Origin: Nocardia ninae NBRC 108245
GTDB taxonomy: Bacteria; Actinomycetota; Actinomycetes; Mycobacteriales; Mycobacteriaceae
NCBI RefSeq assembly: GCF_007990755.1
Contig: NZ_BJXA01000032.1
Span: 1 to 64,000 of the forward strand
Direction: 5' to 3'
DNA length: 64,000 nt
The translations under genes were made by a program, and so were the position numbers. Numbering within the stretch: the stretch's first letter is position 1; each line of letters starts with the position of its first letter. Of this stretch, positions 16,510 through 24,571 are shown one piece after another. The notes under the pieces are model-generated. The model saw only the letters and a list, made by a program, of their open reading frames with translations, did no database searches and had not been told where the DNA came from.

Positions 16510-17706
16510 ATGCCGCTCGCACTCCTCGCCCTGACACTCGGGGCATTCGGAATCGGCACCACCGAATTCGTCGTCGTGGGACTGCTCCCCGACATCGCCG
16601 ACACCTACGCGGTGTCCATCCCCACCGCCGGGATGCTGGTCACCGGGTATGCGCTCGGCGTCGTGGTCGGCGCGCCGCTGATGACCGGGCTCGGCACGCG
16701 GGTCGCCCGCAAGCGGATGCTGCTCGGCATGCTGCTGCTCCTGGTGGCCGGCAACGTATTGTCTGCCGTCGCACCGACTTTCGGACTGATGCTGACCGGA
16801 CGGATCGTGGCCTCGCTGGCGCACGGTGCGTTCTTCGGCATCGGCGCGGTCGTCGCGGGCACCGTGGTGCGGCCGGAGCGGCGCGCCGGTGCGATCGCAA
16901 TCATGTTCACCGGACTCACCGTCGCCACCATGGTCGGCGTGCCGGTCGGCACCCTGCTCGGCCAGCACTTCGGCTGGCGGCTCACCTTCCTGATCGTCGC
17001 GCTGGTCGGGCTGATCGGCTTGGTCGGCGTCGCGCTGCTGGTGCCCGAACAGCCCGCGCCGCAGGACGCCAGGCTGCGCACCGAACTCGCCGTCTTCCGC
17101 AACCCGCAGGTGCTGCTCGCGATGGCGATGACCGTGCTCGGCTTCGGCGGTGTCTTCGCCGCGATCACCTATCTCGCGCCGATGATGACCGAGGTCACCG
17201 GTTTCGCGGACAGCTCGGTCACCTGGCTGCTGGTGCTGTTCGGACTCGGCTTCTTCGCGGGCAACCTGATCGGCGGCAAGTTCGCCGACCGGCACCTGAT
17301 GCCGATGCTCTACCTGTCCCTCGGCGGCCTGGCCGTGGTGCTCGCCCTGTTCACCCTGACCGCGCACAACAAGATCGCCGCCGCGGTCACCGTCGTGCTG
17401 ATCGGCGCGCTCGGCTTCGCCACCGTCCCGCCGCTACAGAAGCGGGTGCTCGACCAGGCTTCTGGCGCACCGACCTTGGCCTCGGCGGTCAATATCGGCG
17501 CCTTCAATCTCGGCAATGCCATCGCCGCCTGGCTCGGCGGCCTGGTCATCGCCGCGGGTTTCGGCTACACCGCCCCCAACTGGGTCGGCGTCGTCCTGGT
17601 ACTCACCGCGCTGGCCCTGGCCGTCTGGTCCGGTGTCCTGGAGCGCCGGTCCACCGCCGAAACGGCCTCGGCCCCAGCAGAATCCCTGGTAGTCGCCCGT
17701 CCCTGA
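16510..17706 (+). CDS. MFS transporter, DHA1/AraJ-like
   Basis: The start at ATG 16510 has GGAGG 9 nt upstream. The 398-residue protein has about 12 hydrophobic segments. Its first segment carries the GTTEFVVVGLLPDIA motif typical of the AraJ/YdhP drug:H+ antiporter-1 group. A basic loop between segments 2 and 3 (TRVARKR) is the family signature region. Probably exports a small toxic compound under control of the divergent MarR protein. The substrate is not predictable. Confidence 0.9.
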   Translation: MPLALLALTLGAFGIGTTEFVVVGLLPDIADTYAVSIPTAGMLVTGYALGVVVGAPLMTGLGTRVARKRMLLGMLLLLVAGNVLSAVAPTFGLMLTGRIVASLAHGAFFGIGAVVAGTVVRPERRAGAIAIMFTGLTVATMVGVPVGTLLGQHFGWRLTFLIVALVGLIGLVGVALLVPEQPAPQDARLRTELAVFRNPQVLLAMAMTVLGFGGVFAAITYLAPMMTEVTGFADSSVTWLLVLFGLGFFAGNLIGGKFADRHLMPMLYLSLGGLAVVLALFTLTAHNKIAAAVTVVLIGALGFATVPPLQKRVLDQASGAPTLASAVNIGAFNLGNAIAAWLGGLVIAAGFGYTAPNWVGVVLVLTALALAVWSGVLERRSTAETASAPAESLVVARP

Positions 17707-17816
17707 CCCGCATGCCGGGTGCCGGGTGTCGCCGGGTTCGGTGTCGTGAGCGGCCCGCGACAGAAACATCACTCGCACTGTGCCACTTCAGCGGAAGGCG
17801 AGTCCACCCCGAACGC

Positions 17817-17853
17817 GAAACGCCCCGAACCACTGGATGGTTCGGGGCGTTTC
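17817..17853. terminator. Strong bidirectional hairpin terminator
   Basis: GAAACGCCCCGAACCA (17817–17832) and TGGTTCGGGGCGTTTC (17838–17853) are perfect 16-bp arms around a 5-nt loop. It sits 10 bp beyond the glmS stop and about 110 bp after the MFS gene, serving two convergent transcripts. Confidence 0.85.
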
Positions 17854-17863
17854 GGTGAACGGA

Positions 17864-19747
17864 CTATTCGACGGTGACGGACTTGGCCAGGTTGCGGGGT
17901 TTGTCCACGTCGTAGCCGCGCGCCTGGGCCACCTCGGCGGCGAAGATCTGCAACGGCACCGTCGAGAGCAACGGCTGGAACAGCGTCGGCGCCGAGGGGA
18001 TCTCGATCAGATCGTCGGCGAACGGGCGGACCGTGTCGTCGCCCTCCTCGGCGATCACGATGGTGCGCGCGCCGCGCGCCTGGATCTCCCGAATATTGCT
18101 GAGCAGCTTGGAGTGCAGCACCGCACGACCCTTCGGGGACGGCATCACCACGATCACCGGCAGCCCCTCCTCGATCAGCGCGATCGGGCCGTGCTTGAGC
18201 TCGCCCGCCGCGAAACCCTCGGCGTGCATGTACGCCAGCTCCTTGAGCTTGAGCGCACCCTCCAGCGCCACCGGGTACCCGACGTGACGGCCGAGGAACA
18301 GCACCGTCGACACGTGTGCCAGCTCGCGCGCGATCGCCCGCACCTGCGGTGCCGTCTCCAGCACGCGGGCCACCAGCTTCGGCATCGCCTCCAGTTCGGC
18401 GAACTCGCGGGCCACCTCGTCCGGGTACTTGGTGCCGCGCGCCTGCGCCAAAGCCAGCCCGACCAGGTAATTCGCGGTCACCTGCGCCAGGAACGCCTTG
18501 GTGGAGGCGACACCGATCTCCGGCCCGGCCCTGGTGTAGAGCACCGCGTCGGACTCACGCGGAATCTGCGCGCCATTGGTATTGCAGATCGCGAGCACGC
18601 GCGCCTTCTGCTCCTTGGCGTGCCGCACCGCCTCGAGCGTGTCGGCCGTCTCGCCCGACTGCGAAACCGCCACCACCAGCGTCGAACGATCCAAAACCGG
18701 GTCGCGGTAACGGAATTCGCTGGCCAGCTCCACCTCGACGGGCAACCTGGTCCAATGCTCGATCGCGTACTTGGCCAGCAGTCCGGAGTGATACGCGCTG
18801 CCGCAGGCGACCACGAAGACCTTGTCGAAGTCGCGCAGCTCCTGATCGGCGAGGCGCTGCTCGTCCAGCACGATCCGGCCGCCGCCGTCCTGATCGTGGG
18901 CGAAATGCCCGATCAGCGTGTCCGCGACCGCGGCGGGCTGCTCCTCGATCTCCTTGAGCATGAAGTAGTCGTGGCCACCCTTCTCGGCGGCGGCCAGATC
19001 CCAGTCGATGGTGAACGGGCGGGTGCGCGCTGTCGCGTCGTCGCCCGCGAAGTCGGTGACCGTGTAGCTGTCCGCGGTGATCACCACGGCCTGGTCCTGC
19101 CCGAGCTCGACCGCCTCGCGGGTGTGCTCGATGAACGCCGTGACATCGGAGGCGATGAACATCTCGCCCCGGCCGACGCCGACCACCAGCGGTGTCGACC
19201 GACGCGCCGCGAAGATCAGATCGGGGTGATCGGCATGGGTGAAGACGAGCGTGAACGCGCCTTCCAGCCGGCGAACCACCGCGAGCGCGCTGGCCGCGAA
19301 GTCGCCTGCCGTCGGCCCCTCGGCATAAGCCCTGGCCACCAGGTGCACGGCGACCTCGGTGTCGGTGTCGCTGCGCAACTCGACGCCGGCGTCCTCCAGC
19401 TCACGGCGCAGCGGGGCGAAGTTCTCGATGATCCCGTTGTGCACCACGGCGACCTTGCCGCTGTCATCGCGGTGCGGGTGCGCGTTGCGGTCGGTCGGCG
19501 CGCCGTGCGTTGCCCAGCGCGTATGCCCCATTCCGGTGGTGCCCGCGAACCGCGTCACCCCGATTTCGGCGAGTTCGGCCTCCAGATTGGCCAGCTTGCC
19601 TGCCTTGCGTTCCACTGCCAACGCGCCCGCGCCGTCGACGATCGCCACACCCGCGGAGTCGTAGCCGCGATATTCCATGCGGCGCAACGCGTCAACGACT
19701 ACGCCGAGCGCGTCCCGGTATCCGACGTACCCCACGATTCCGCACAT
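17864..19747 (-). CDS. glmS: Glutamine–fructose-6-phosphate aminotransferase (isomerizing)
   Basis: The 627-residue enzyme makes glucosamine-6-phosphate from fructose-6-phosphate and glutamine, the first step to UDP-GlcNAc for peptidoglycan. The N-terminus MCGIVGYVG exposes the nucleophile Cys2 of the glutaminase domain (about 1–225). Two SIS sugar-isomerase domains follow (VAVSQSGETADT is the phosphate loop). The C-terminus ends in KSVTVE. Full length. No glmS ribozyme is expected or seen. It works with glmM, encoded 6.5 kb away on the same strand. Confidence 0.97.
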   Translation of the reverse strand: MCGIVGYVGYRDALGVVVDALRRMEYRGYDSAGVAIVDGAGALAVERKAGKLANLEAELAEIGVTRFAGTTGMGHTRWATHGAPTDRNAHPHRDDSGKVAVVHNGIIENFAPLRRELEDAGVELRSDTDTEVAVHLVARAYAEGPTAGDFAASALAVVRRLEGAFTLVFTHADHPDLIFAARRSTPLVVGVGRGEMFIASDVTAFIEHTREAVELGQDQAVVITADSYTVTDFAGDDATARTRPFTIDWDLAAAEKGGHDYFMLKEIEEQPAAVADTLIGHFAHDQDGGGRIVLDEQRLADQELRDFDKVFVVACGSAYHSGLLAKYAIEHWTRLPVEVELASEFRYRDPVLDRSTLVVAVSQSGETADTLEAVRHAKEQKARVLAICNTNGAQIPRESDAVLYTRAGPEIGVASTKAFLAQVTANYLVGLALAQARGTKYPDEVAREFAELEAMPKLVARVLETAPQVRAIARELAHVSTVLFLGRHVGYPVALEGALKLKELAYMHAEGFAAGELKHGPIALIEEGLPVIVVMPSPKGRAVLHSKLLSNIREIQARGARTIVIAEEGDDTVRPFADDLIEIPSAPTLFQPLLSTVPLQIFAAEVAQARGYDVDKPRNLAKSVTVE

Positions 19748-19783
19748 GGCTCACCAGAGTACTTATCGGATAACGTTCTCGTC

Positions 19784-20641
19784 GTGTCGGCGTCTGTGAA
19801 ATCGCTCCTGAGCACCCTGACCAGCCGCGGCCCCCATCGGGTGCTGCGCGGCAATCTGGCGATCGCCGGGCAGCCGGGGGTGGTGTTCACGCCCGAATCC
19901 GGGCTCAACCTGCCCGCCGTCGCGTTCGGGCACGGCTGGCTGACCGGCGCCGCCAACTACCGTGCGCTACTCGAGCATCTCGCATCCTGGGGTTTCGTCG
20001 CCGCCGCGCCGGATACCGAGCGCGGACCGATTCCGTCACACCTGGGCCTGGCGACCGATCTGCTCACCACCCTGGACATCTGCACCGGCGTGCGGCTCGG
20101 TGACGGCTCGATCAGCGTGCACCCCGACCGGCTCGCCCTGGTCGGGCACGGCATGGGCGCCGGGGCCGCCGTCATCGCCGCGACCCAGCGGGAGGTCGCC
20201 GCAGTCGCAGCACTGTTCCCCGCGCCGACCGCACCGTCCGCGGAGAACCTCGCACCCGACCTCGACACGCCCGCGCTGATTCTCGCCGGTGCCACCGATC
20301 TCGCCTCGGTCAGCTCCAACGCGATCCCGCTCGCCACCGCATGGGGCGGGCCGTCGGTGTTCCGGGCGATCGACGGCGCCTCGCACAACGGCATCATCGA
20401 GGGTCGCCGCGTGCTGGCCGCCGTCGGCGCGGGCAAGCACGAATCCAAGACCGCCCGCACCACCCGAGCCCTGCTCGCGGGCTACCTGCTCGCCACCGTC
20501 GCCGGCGACAAGACCTACCGTCCCTTCGCCGACCCGGAGGCGGAGATCCCGCACACGGTGGTCGTCGATCCGGAAGCCGAGGACGAGACCAAGCCGCCGA
20601 AGTTGAAGGTCGGTCAGCTCGCAAGCTTGCTCCGCCGCTAG
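19784..20641 (+). CDS. Alpha/beta-hydrolase fold protein lacking the nucleophile serine
   Basis: Start is GTG 19784 (GTG 19796 is an alternative); the frame runs open far upstream but only as a shadow of glmS. The 285-residue product resembles dienelactone-hydrolase/chlorophyllase-like proteins, with an oxyanion-side FGHGWLTGA motif. At the nucleophile elbow, where GHSxG is expected, it reads GHGMGAG, so residue 123 is Gly. The putative Asp (GATDL) and His (DGASHNG) remain. It is likely a non-catalytic or altered member. It is divergent from glmS with a 36-bp gap. Confidence 0.8.
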   Translation: MSASVKSLLSTLTSRGPHRVLRGNLAIAGQPGVVFTPESGLNLPAVAFGHGWLTGAANYRALLEHLASWGFVAAAPDTERGPIPSHLGLATDLLTTLDICTGVRLGDGSISVHPDRLALVGHGMGAGAAVIAATQREVAAVAALFPAPTAPSAENLAPDLDTPALILAGATDLASVSSNAIPLATAWGGPSVFRAIDGASHNGIIEGRRVLAAVGAGKHESKTARTTRALLAGYLLATVAGDKTYRPFADPEAEIPHTVVVDPEAEDETKPPKLKVGQLASLLRR

Positions 20642-20826
20642 AGCCAGCACCGTATCGGCAGCTCGGACACAACGTGACCGACGCTGGATCGCACCACGTG
20701 GGCAGTCGGCGGCTGGGTGCACCGTGTCGCCATACTGATAGCGCGCCACCGGCGCGATCACCTTGGCGGCTGGGGCGCGACACGCCTCGATGCCAAATCA
20801 CACCACCTGGGCCGTCGGCTCGGCGG

Positions 20827-21174
20827 TTAGATCAGCCAGGTTTCGCGCTGGTAGAACGCGGCTTCTTCGTCTTCCTGGTCGACCGGGAGCACGTCGCGGT
20901 TGGCTTTGCGGGCGGCGATGGAGCGGGCGACGGCTTCGCGTTGTTCGCGGGCCTCGGTTTCCAGGCGTTCTTTCTCTTCGGCCTCGGCGCGTGCCTTCTC
21001 CAGCTCGTCCGAGTGCGCTGTCCAGAACTCGCGCAGGTCGGCGGCGGACTTATCGGCGAGTTCCCGGCTGGTGTCCGCGGTCTTGCGGTTGATCTCGTCG
21101 AGTTCGTCCAGCAGCTGTGCCGAGCGGCGGCGGCATTCCTCGGCGACGCGCTCGATCTCCTCGGCATAACTCAC
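20827..21174 (-). CDS. Small coiled-coil protein, possible T7SS-associated protein
   Basis: GTG 21174 is chosen because GGGGAG lies about 9 nt upstream; the frame extends to 21225. The 115-residue product is almost entirely charged helix (EEIERVAEECRRRSAQLLDE and KARAEAEEKERLETEAREQR), predicted as a coiled coil. Its size and place before the Pro-rich T7SS-like protein match Rv3440c in M. tuberculosis by position (from memory). No membrane segment. Function unknown. Confidence 0.62.
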   Translation of the reverse strand: MSYAEEIERVAEECRRRSAQLLDELDEINRKTADTSRELADKSAADLREFWTAHSDELEKARAEAEEKERLETEAREQREAVARSIAARKANRDVLPVDQEDEEAAFYQRETWLI

Positions 21175-21335
21175 GATGTCGATTCTCCCCGATCCGCAGG
21201 TGGATATCAGCTGGCGGCTCCGCACCGCCGCTCGACCCGACCACTATCCGAGCGCACCGGGCTGACCGAGCGCTCGCTCACTACCTGACTCGGCCGCACC
21301 TCAGGCCTCCGGCTCCCCACTGCGCGGTGGCGTGC

Positions 21336-23228
21336 TCACAGCGGACCCGCTTCGGCCAGGTCGCCCATCGGGCCTGCCTCGGCCAATTCCGCGCCGCTGT
21401 CGAAGGGCGCCTCCGCATTCTGTTCGCCCGGCATGCGTTTGGGCGTGTGCTCGCCGTCTTCCTCGCGCCGCATGGGCGGGGCACCGGGGCGACCGCCCGG
21501 TTGGCCGGTGTTCTCCTCGGCAGCGTTGGGCTGCTCGACCGACTTCTTCTGCTCCGGTGCGGCCGGAGCGGGTTCGGCGGGCGACGACTTGTCCGTGGGC
21601 GGCGCGGCGGGGCTGGGGTCGCTGGGCACCTTACCCGCGGGCGGCACCGAGTCGGTGGGAGACGGCTTCTCTGCGGAGGGCGCGGACTGGCTGGGATCGG
21701 TGGACGACGGTTTGTCCGCAGGCGAGTCATCTTTCGGCTCGCTCATCTCGAGGATCGGCATCCCGTGCTCATCGAGCCGCAGACTGAATTCCTGTGTCTT
21801 CCCGTCGGCTTCGGACATCATCAACGTCAGCTGGCCGTCCGGACCCATCTCGAACTTCAGATGCTTACCGGCGACATCGAACTCGGCGGCGGGCTTACCA
21901 TCCGGCTTACTGTCGTGATCCCGGTCCGCCTGGCTCGGATCGATGACGTCCTCGACCATCTGTACCGCGCCGTCGACGCCGTCTTTGATGATCCCGGTCA
22001 GTGAACTGATCCCCGCCTCGACGAGGTCACCGATCCCGGATGCCAACGGCGACAGCTGATTCGCTACCTGACTGAGCGCCGGGAGGCCCTCCAGCGACGA
22101 TGTGTTCGGCGGCTGCACGGTCGGTGTCGACGGCACGCCGGGTGTCACCGGAGTGCCCGGGTTCGACGGCGAAGCAGGCGTCGACGGCGATTCAGGGGTC
22201 GATGGCGAAGCGGGCGTGCTCGGTACCGAGGGTGAAGCGGGAGACGAAGGCGTGCTCGGCGACGAAGGCGCACTCGGCGCGGGCGAGGCAGGTGTCGCCG
22301 GTGTGCCGGCCGGAACGGTTGGCGCCGTGGGATTTCCGGGCTGGGTGGGCAGCGCGGTGTCCTTCGGCGCGCCCTCGTTCTTCGGCTGCTCCGGCATCCC
22401 AGCCGGACGCGGATAAGCCGTGTCGGGCACCTGATTCAGCGCACCGATAAGCGGTTCATAGACGTTCTCGACCCCTTGATCGGTCAGGTCGCAGACATCG
22501 GTGAACTTGCGCACCTTGGCCGTGTAGTCAGGCTGGAACACCTTGTCGAGCCAGTCGCGACACCGCTGCTGGATCCGATCCCGATAGTCGGTGCCCGGAA
22601 TCAACAGCACGATGTCTTGCGCGACGTTGCCCTCGGCGAGTTCCGGGAAGATCCGCCACAGCTTGCTGAGCAGACTGTTCTGGGTGATGTTGCTGAAGGA
22701 GATCGACGTGCCCGAGATGATGTCGTCGACGTCTTCCGGGGTCTTCCCGTCGATCTTCACCGCCTCGCCATGCTCCAGGATGTGCGCCACGACATCGGCT
22801 TTGATCTTCACCGCGCTGCGCAAGGCGGCGATCGAGCCTGCCAGGGCCCGCCAGGCCGTCCCGGCCGTCTTCCAGTCGGCGTCGGCCCGCCCGACCTGCT
22901 GATTCAGCATGTCGATGGCGGCATCGGCGGCCTGCCCCTGCCACAGCGACGGCAGCGCCTGCGCCGAAACGCGCTGGCTGTCCACTTGCACCCCGGCGTC
23001 CTGCAGTACCTCCTGCAGCCTGGCGGAGGCGTTGTACAGCTTGTCCTCGTTCAGCCCGTTCTGCTCGTAGAAGCGCTGATGCAGCTGCGCGTAACTCGCG
23101 AGGTCGGCGGGCGGGTCACCGAAGGCGCGACGGTAGCGCGGCTCGAAATGTTCGAAGTACACAAGACTTCGGGAGCCGATGTCGAGGTACTCCTTGATCG
23201 GCGCGTGTGCGGGCACGGTGAAAACCAC
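21336..23228 (-). CDS. Large Pro-rich protein with WXG-like helical N-terminus, candidate T7SS substrate
   Basis: The 630-residue protein begins with about 260 residues of helical character containing LWQGQAADAAIDMLNQQVG, a WxG turn like that of WXG100/PPE-type substrates. Residues about 280–370 are a degenerate Ser/Thr/Ala-Pro repeat. A middle domain (FDVAGKHLKFEMGPDGQLTL) and an acidic Pro/Ser-rich tail follow. By position it corresponds to Rv3439c, described as Ala/Pro-rich (from memory). The EspC-like gene just upstream is probably co-transcribed. Likely exported by the ESX-4 system encoded in this window. Confidence 0.66.
   Translation of the reverse strand: MVFTVPAHAPIKEYLDIGSRSLVYFEHFEPRYRRAFGDPPADLASYAQLHQRFYEQNGLNEDKLYNASARLQEVLQDAGVQVDSQRVSAQALPSLWQGQAADAAIDMLNQQVGRADADWKTAGTAWRALAGSIAALRSAVKIKADVVAHILEHGEAVKIDGKTPEDVDDIISGTSISFSNITQNSLLSKLWRIFPELAEGNVAQDIVLLIPGTDYRDRIQQRCRDWLDKVFQPDYTAKVRKFTDVCDLTDQGVENVYEPLIGALNQVPDTAYPRPAGMPEQPKNEGAPKDTALPTQPGNPTAPTVPAGTPATPASPAPSAPSSPSTPSSPASPSVPSTPASPSTPESPSTPASPSNPGTPVTPGVPSTPTVQPPNTSSLEGLPALSQVANQLSPLASGIGDLVEAGISSLTGIIKDGVDGAVQMVEDVIDPSQADRDHDSKPDGKPAAEFDVAGKHLKFEMGPDGQLTLMMSEADGKTQEFSLRLDEHGMPILEMSEPKDDSPADKPSSTDPSQSAPSAEKPSPTDSVPPAGKVPSDPSPAAPPTDKSSPAEPAPAAPEQKKSVEQPNAAEENTGQPGGRPGAPPMRREEDGEHTPKRMPGEQNAEAPFDSGAELAEAGPMGDLAEAGPL
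22125..22320 (-). repeat. Repeat tract encoding (S/T/A)P-x units
   Basis: Within the Pro-rich protein, short imperfect repeats encode runs such as TPASPSTPESPSTPASPS. The DNA consists of repeated gacggcgaa/gtcgacggc-like trinucleotide blocks. The tract is probably a flexible extracellular spacer whose length could vary between strains. Confidence 0.6.
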
Positions 23229-23267
23229 GGCTACTCCCCTGCCGTCGCGGTGTAGGCGTCCCGGAGC

Positions 23268-23600
23268 TCAGGGCTGGATGTCACGGCCGGCCTTCGCGAT
23301 GTCGCCTGCGGTCTCCTGCACGGTGTCCGAGTACCGCACGACCGAGGCGCCGAGCGCGTCCGCCGTGGTGATCGTCGCTTCGGCCCAGCTCCGCATCCAG
23401 CTGCCGATGCGCTCGAAGCCCTGCTGGATCTGCTTGCCGTGCTCGGCGTAGTGCGCGCCGGCGTCGCCGGGTCCGAACGCGTTGTCGGTCACGTCTTTCG
23501 ATCGCTGCGCCACGACCTGCCCGGATATCCGTAGATCGGCGGCGAGCCGTCCCAACTCCCCCGTCTGGACCCCGACCATGCCGCTCGGATCGCCGGTCAT
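23268..23600 (-). CDS. EspC/WXG100-like small secreted protein
   Basis: The 110-residue protein has two predicted helices. The first is preceded by VGVQTGELGRLAADLRISGQ, the start typical of EspC-like T7SS substrates; the second contains GFERIGSWMRSWAEA. It lies 39 bp upstream of the large Pro-rich protein, as small helical partners commonly do with larger T7SS substrates. No signal peptide. The partner role is inference. Confidence 0.68.
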   Translation of the reverse strand: MTGDPSGMVGVQTGELGRLAADLRISGQVVAQRSKDVTDNAFGPGDAGAHYAEHGKQIQQGFERIGSWMRSWAEATITTADALGASVVRYSDTVQETAGDIAKAGRDIQP

Positions 23601-23706
23601 CTACGCCCCTCCGTGTTCGCCGAGTGCCGCCATACTTCCTTCGACGCGCGCACCCGGCGTTCGGTTCCATCGAATCCGCAGGGTCGCGACGACCCCGCCG
23701 ACGGAA

Positions 23707-24015
23707 CTACCTGCCGATCTTCCCGTGGTCGGTCCGCACCCACTCCGACGACCCGTCCGGATGCCGATGGAATTCCCAGGCGGCGTAGTCGCCGTCCTTC
23801 TCCACTACCGTGACATGGTCCGCGAGACCGTCGTGGTCGTAGTCGGTCCACACCTGCATGGCGTCGGCACCGTTGGTGGTGATGGTGTCGAGGGTGCCGT
23901 CACCGTCGATGTCCTGGGTGGGGTGGTGCAGCTCGATCGCGCCGAGACCATCCAGCGACGAGGATGCGTCGATGCCGGGCAGTTCCAGACCCGGCAATTC
24001 ACCCGAGGTGATCAT
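23707..24015 (-). CDS. Small protein with Asp-rich calcium-binding-like repeats
   Basis: The 102-residue acidic protein contains two D-x-D-x-D loops (DIDGDGTLDT and DYDHDGLADH), the pattern seen in EF-hand-like and FG-GAP calcium sites. They are followed by strand-forming EFHRHPDGSSEWVRTDHG. I recall this family as DUF6802 in Nocardia-type genomes. No signal peptide is seen. It is next to the T7SS-like pair and may also be exported. Confidence 0.62.
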   Translation of the reverse strand: MITSGELPGLELPGIDASSSLDGLGAIELHHPTQDIDGDGTLDTITTNGADAMQVWTDYDHDGLADHVTVVEKDGDYAAWEFHRHPDGSSEWVRTDHGKIGR

Positions 24016-24120
24016 TACTCCTCCTCAGCAGGACTCGTGATGCTGTTCATCCGGTCACCCGACAACAGCGCTATCGCTCCATCCTGACATCCATGGGAGC
24101 TCGACGCAGCCCCCTGTGCC

Positions 24121-24312
24121 TCACTTCTTCGGCATCAGCAGCCACAGCACCAGGTACAGGATGAACTGCGGACCGGGCAGCAGGCACGAAACCACGAAAA
24201 GCAGGCGCACGACATTGGCATTCCAGCCGAGGTACTCGGCGATGCCGCCACAGACTCCGGCGATCCACTTGTCGTGGCTGGAGCGGGCGAAACGGCGGGC
24301 AGGTGCGGTCAT
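24121..24312 (-). CDS. PspC-domain membrane protein
   Basis: The 63-residue protein matches a single PspC domain: KWIAGVCGGIAEYLGWN, VVRLLFVVSCLLPG, then a hydrophobic LYLVLWLLMPKK end. In enterobacteria PspC senses envelope stress; in actinobacteria this short stand-alone form is a small membrane protein of unclear role. No psp partners are adjacent. Confidence 0.9.
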   Translation of the reverse strand: MTAPARRFARSSHDKWIAGVCGGIAEYLGWNANVVRLLFVVSCLLPGPQFILYLVLWLLMPKK

Positions 24313-24571
24313 GATCTTCCCTCTCTGGTGGTGATCTCTTCGAACTCCACTCTGCCCAGCCGCGCCTGGTCGCGCATCGCTCCGTGGACCGATACCTACC
24401 CTGATTTCCCCGTACCCCAGTTCAGGGTGTGACCCCGAGTAAGTCCGACCGGGTGCATGGCAGGCAGGCTTGACACGGCAGACTTAAGGAAGTGAGGGAG
24501 CGTCAGCGAGTGAACCGAAAATACAGCGTGCCGGTGCGCGCGACGGAGCCGAGCGCCAGCGAGGCGGAGTC

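Noticed and set aside
17780-19783. A 950-residue plus-strand frame running through glmS into the hydrolase
   Set aside because: The first two thirds are the complement of glmS and have shadow-frame composition (Arg/His/Gly-rich). Only the part from GTG 19784 is coding.
22102-22416. Plus-strand open frame encoding a collagen-like Gly-x-y protein
   Set aside because: It is the exact antisense of the Pro-repeat tract of the minus-strand gene at 21336–23228: Pro codons read backwards give Gly. No ribosome-binding site or neighbours support it.
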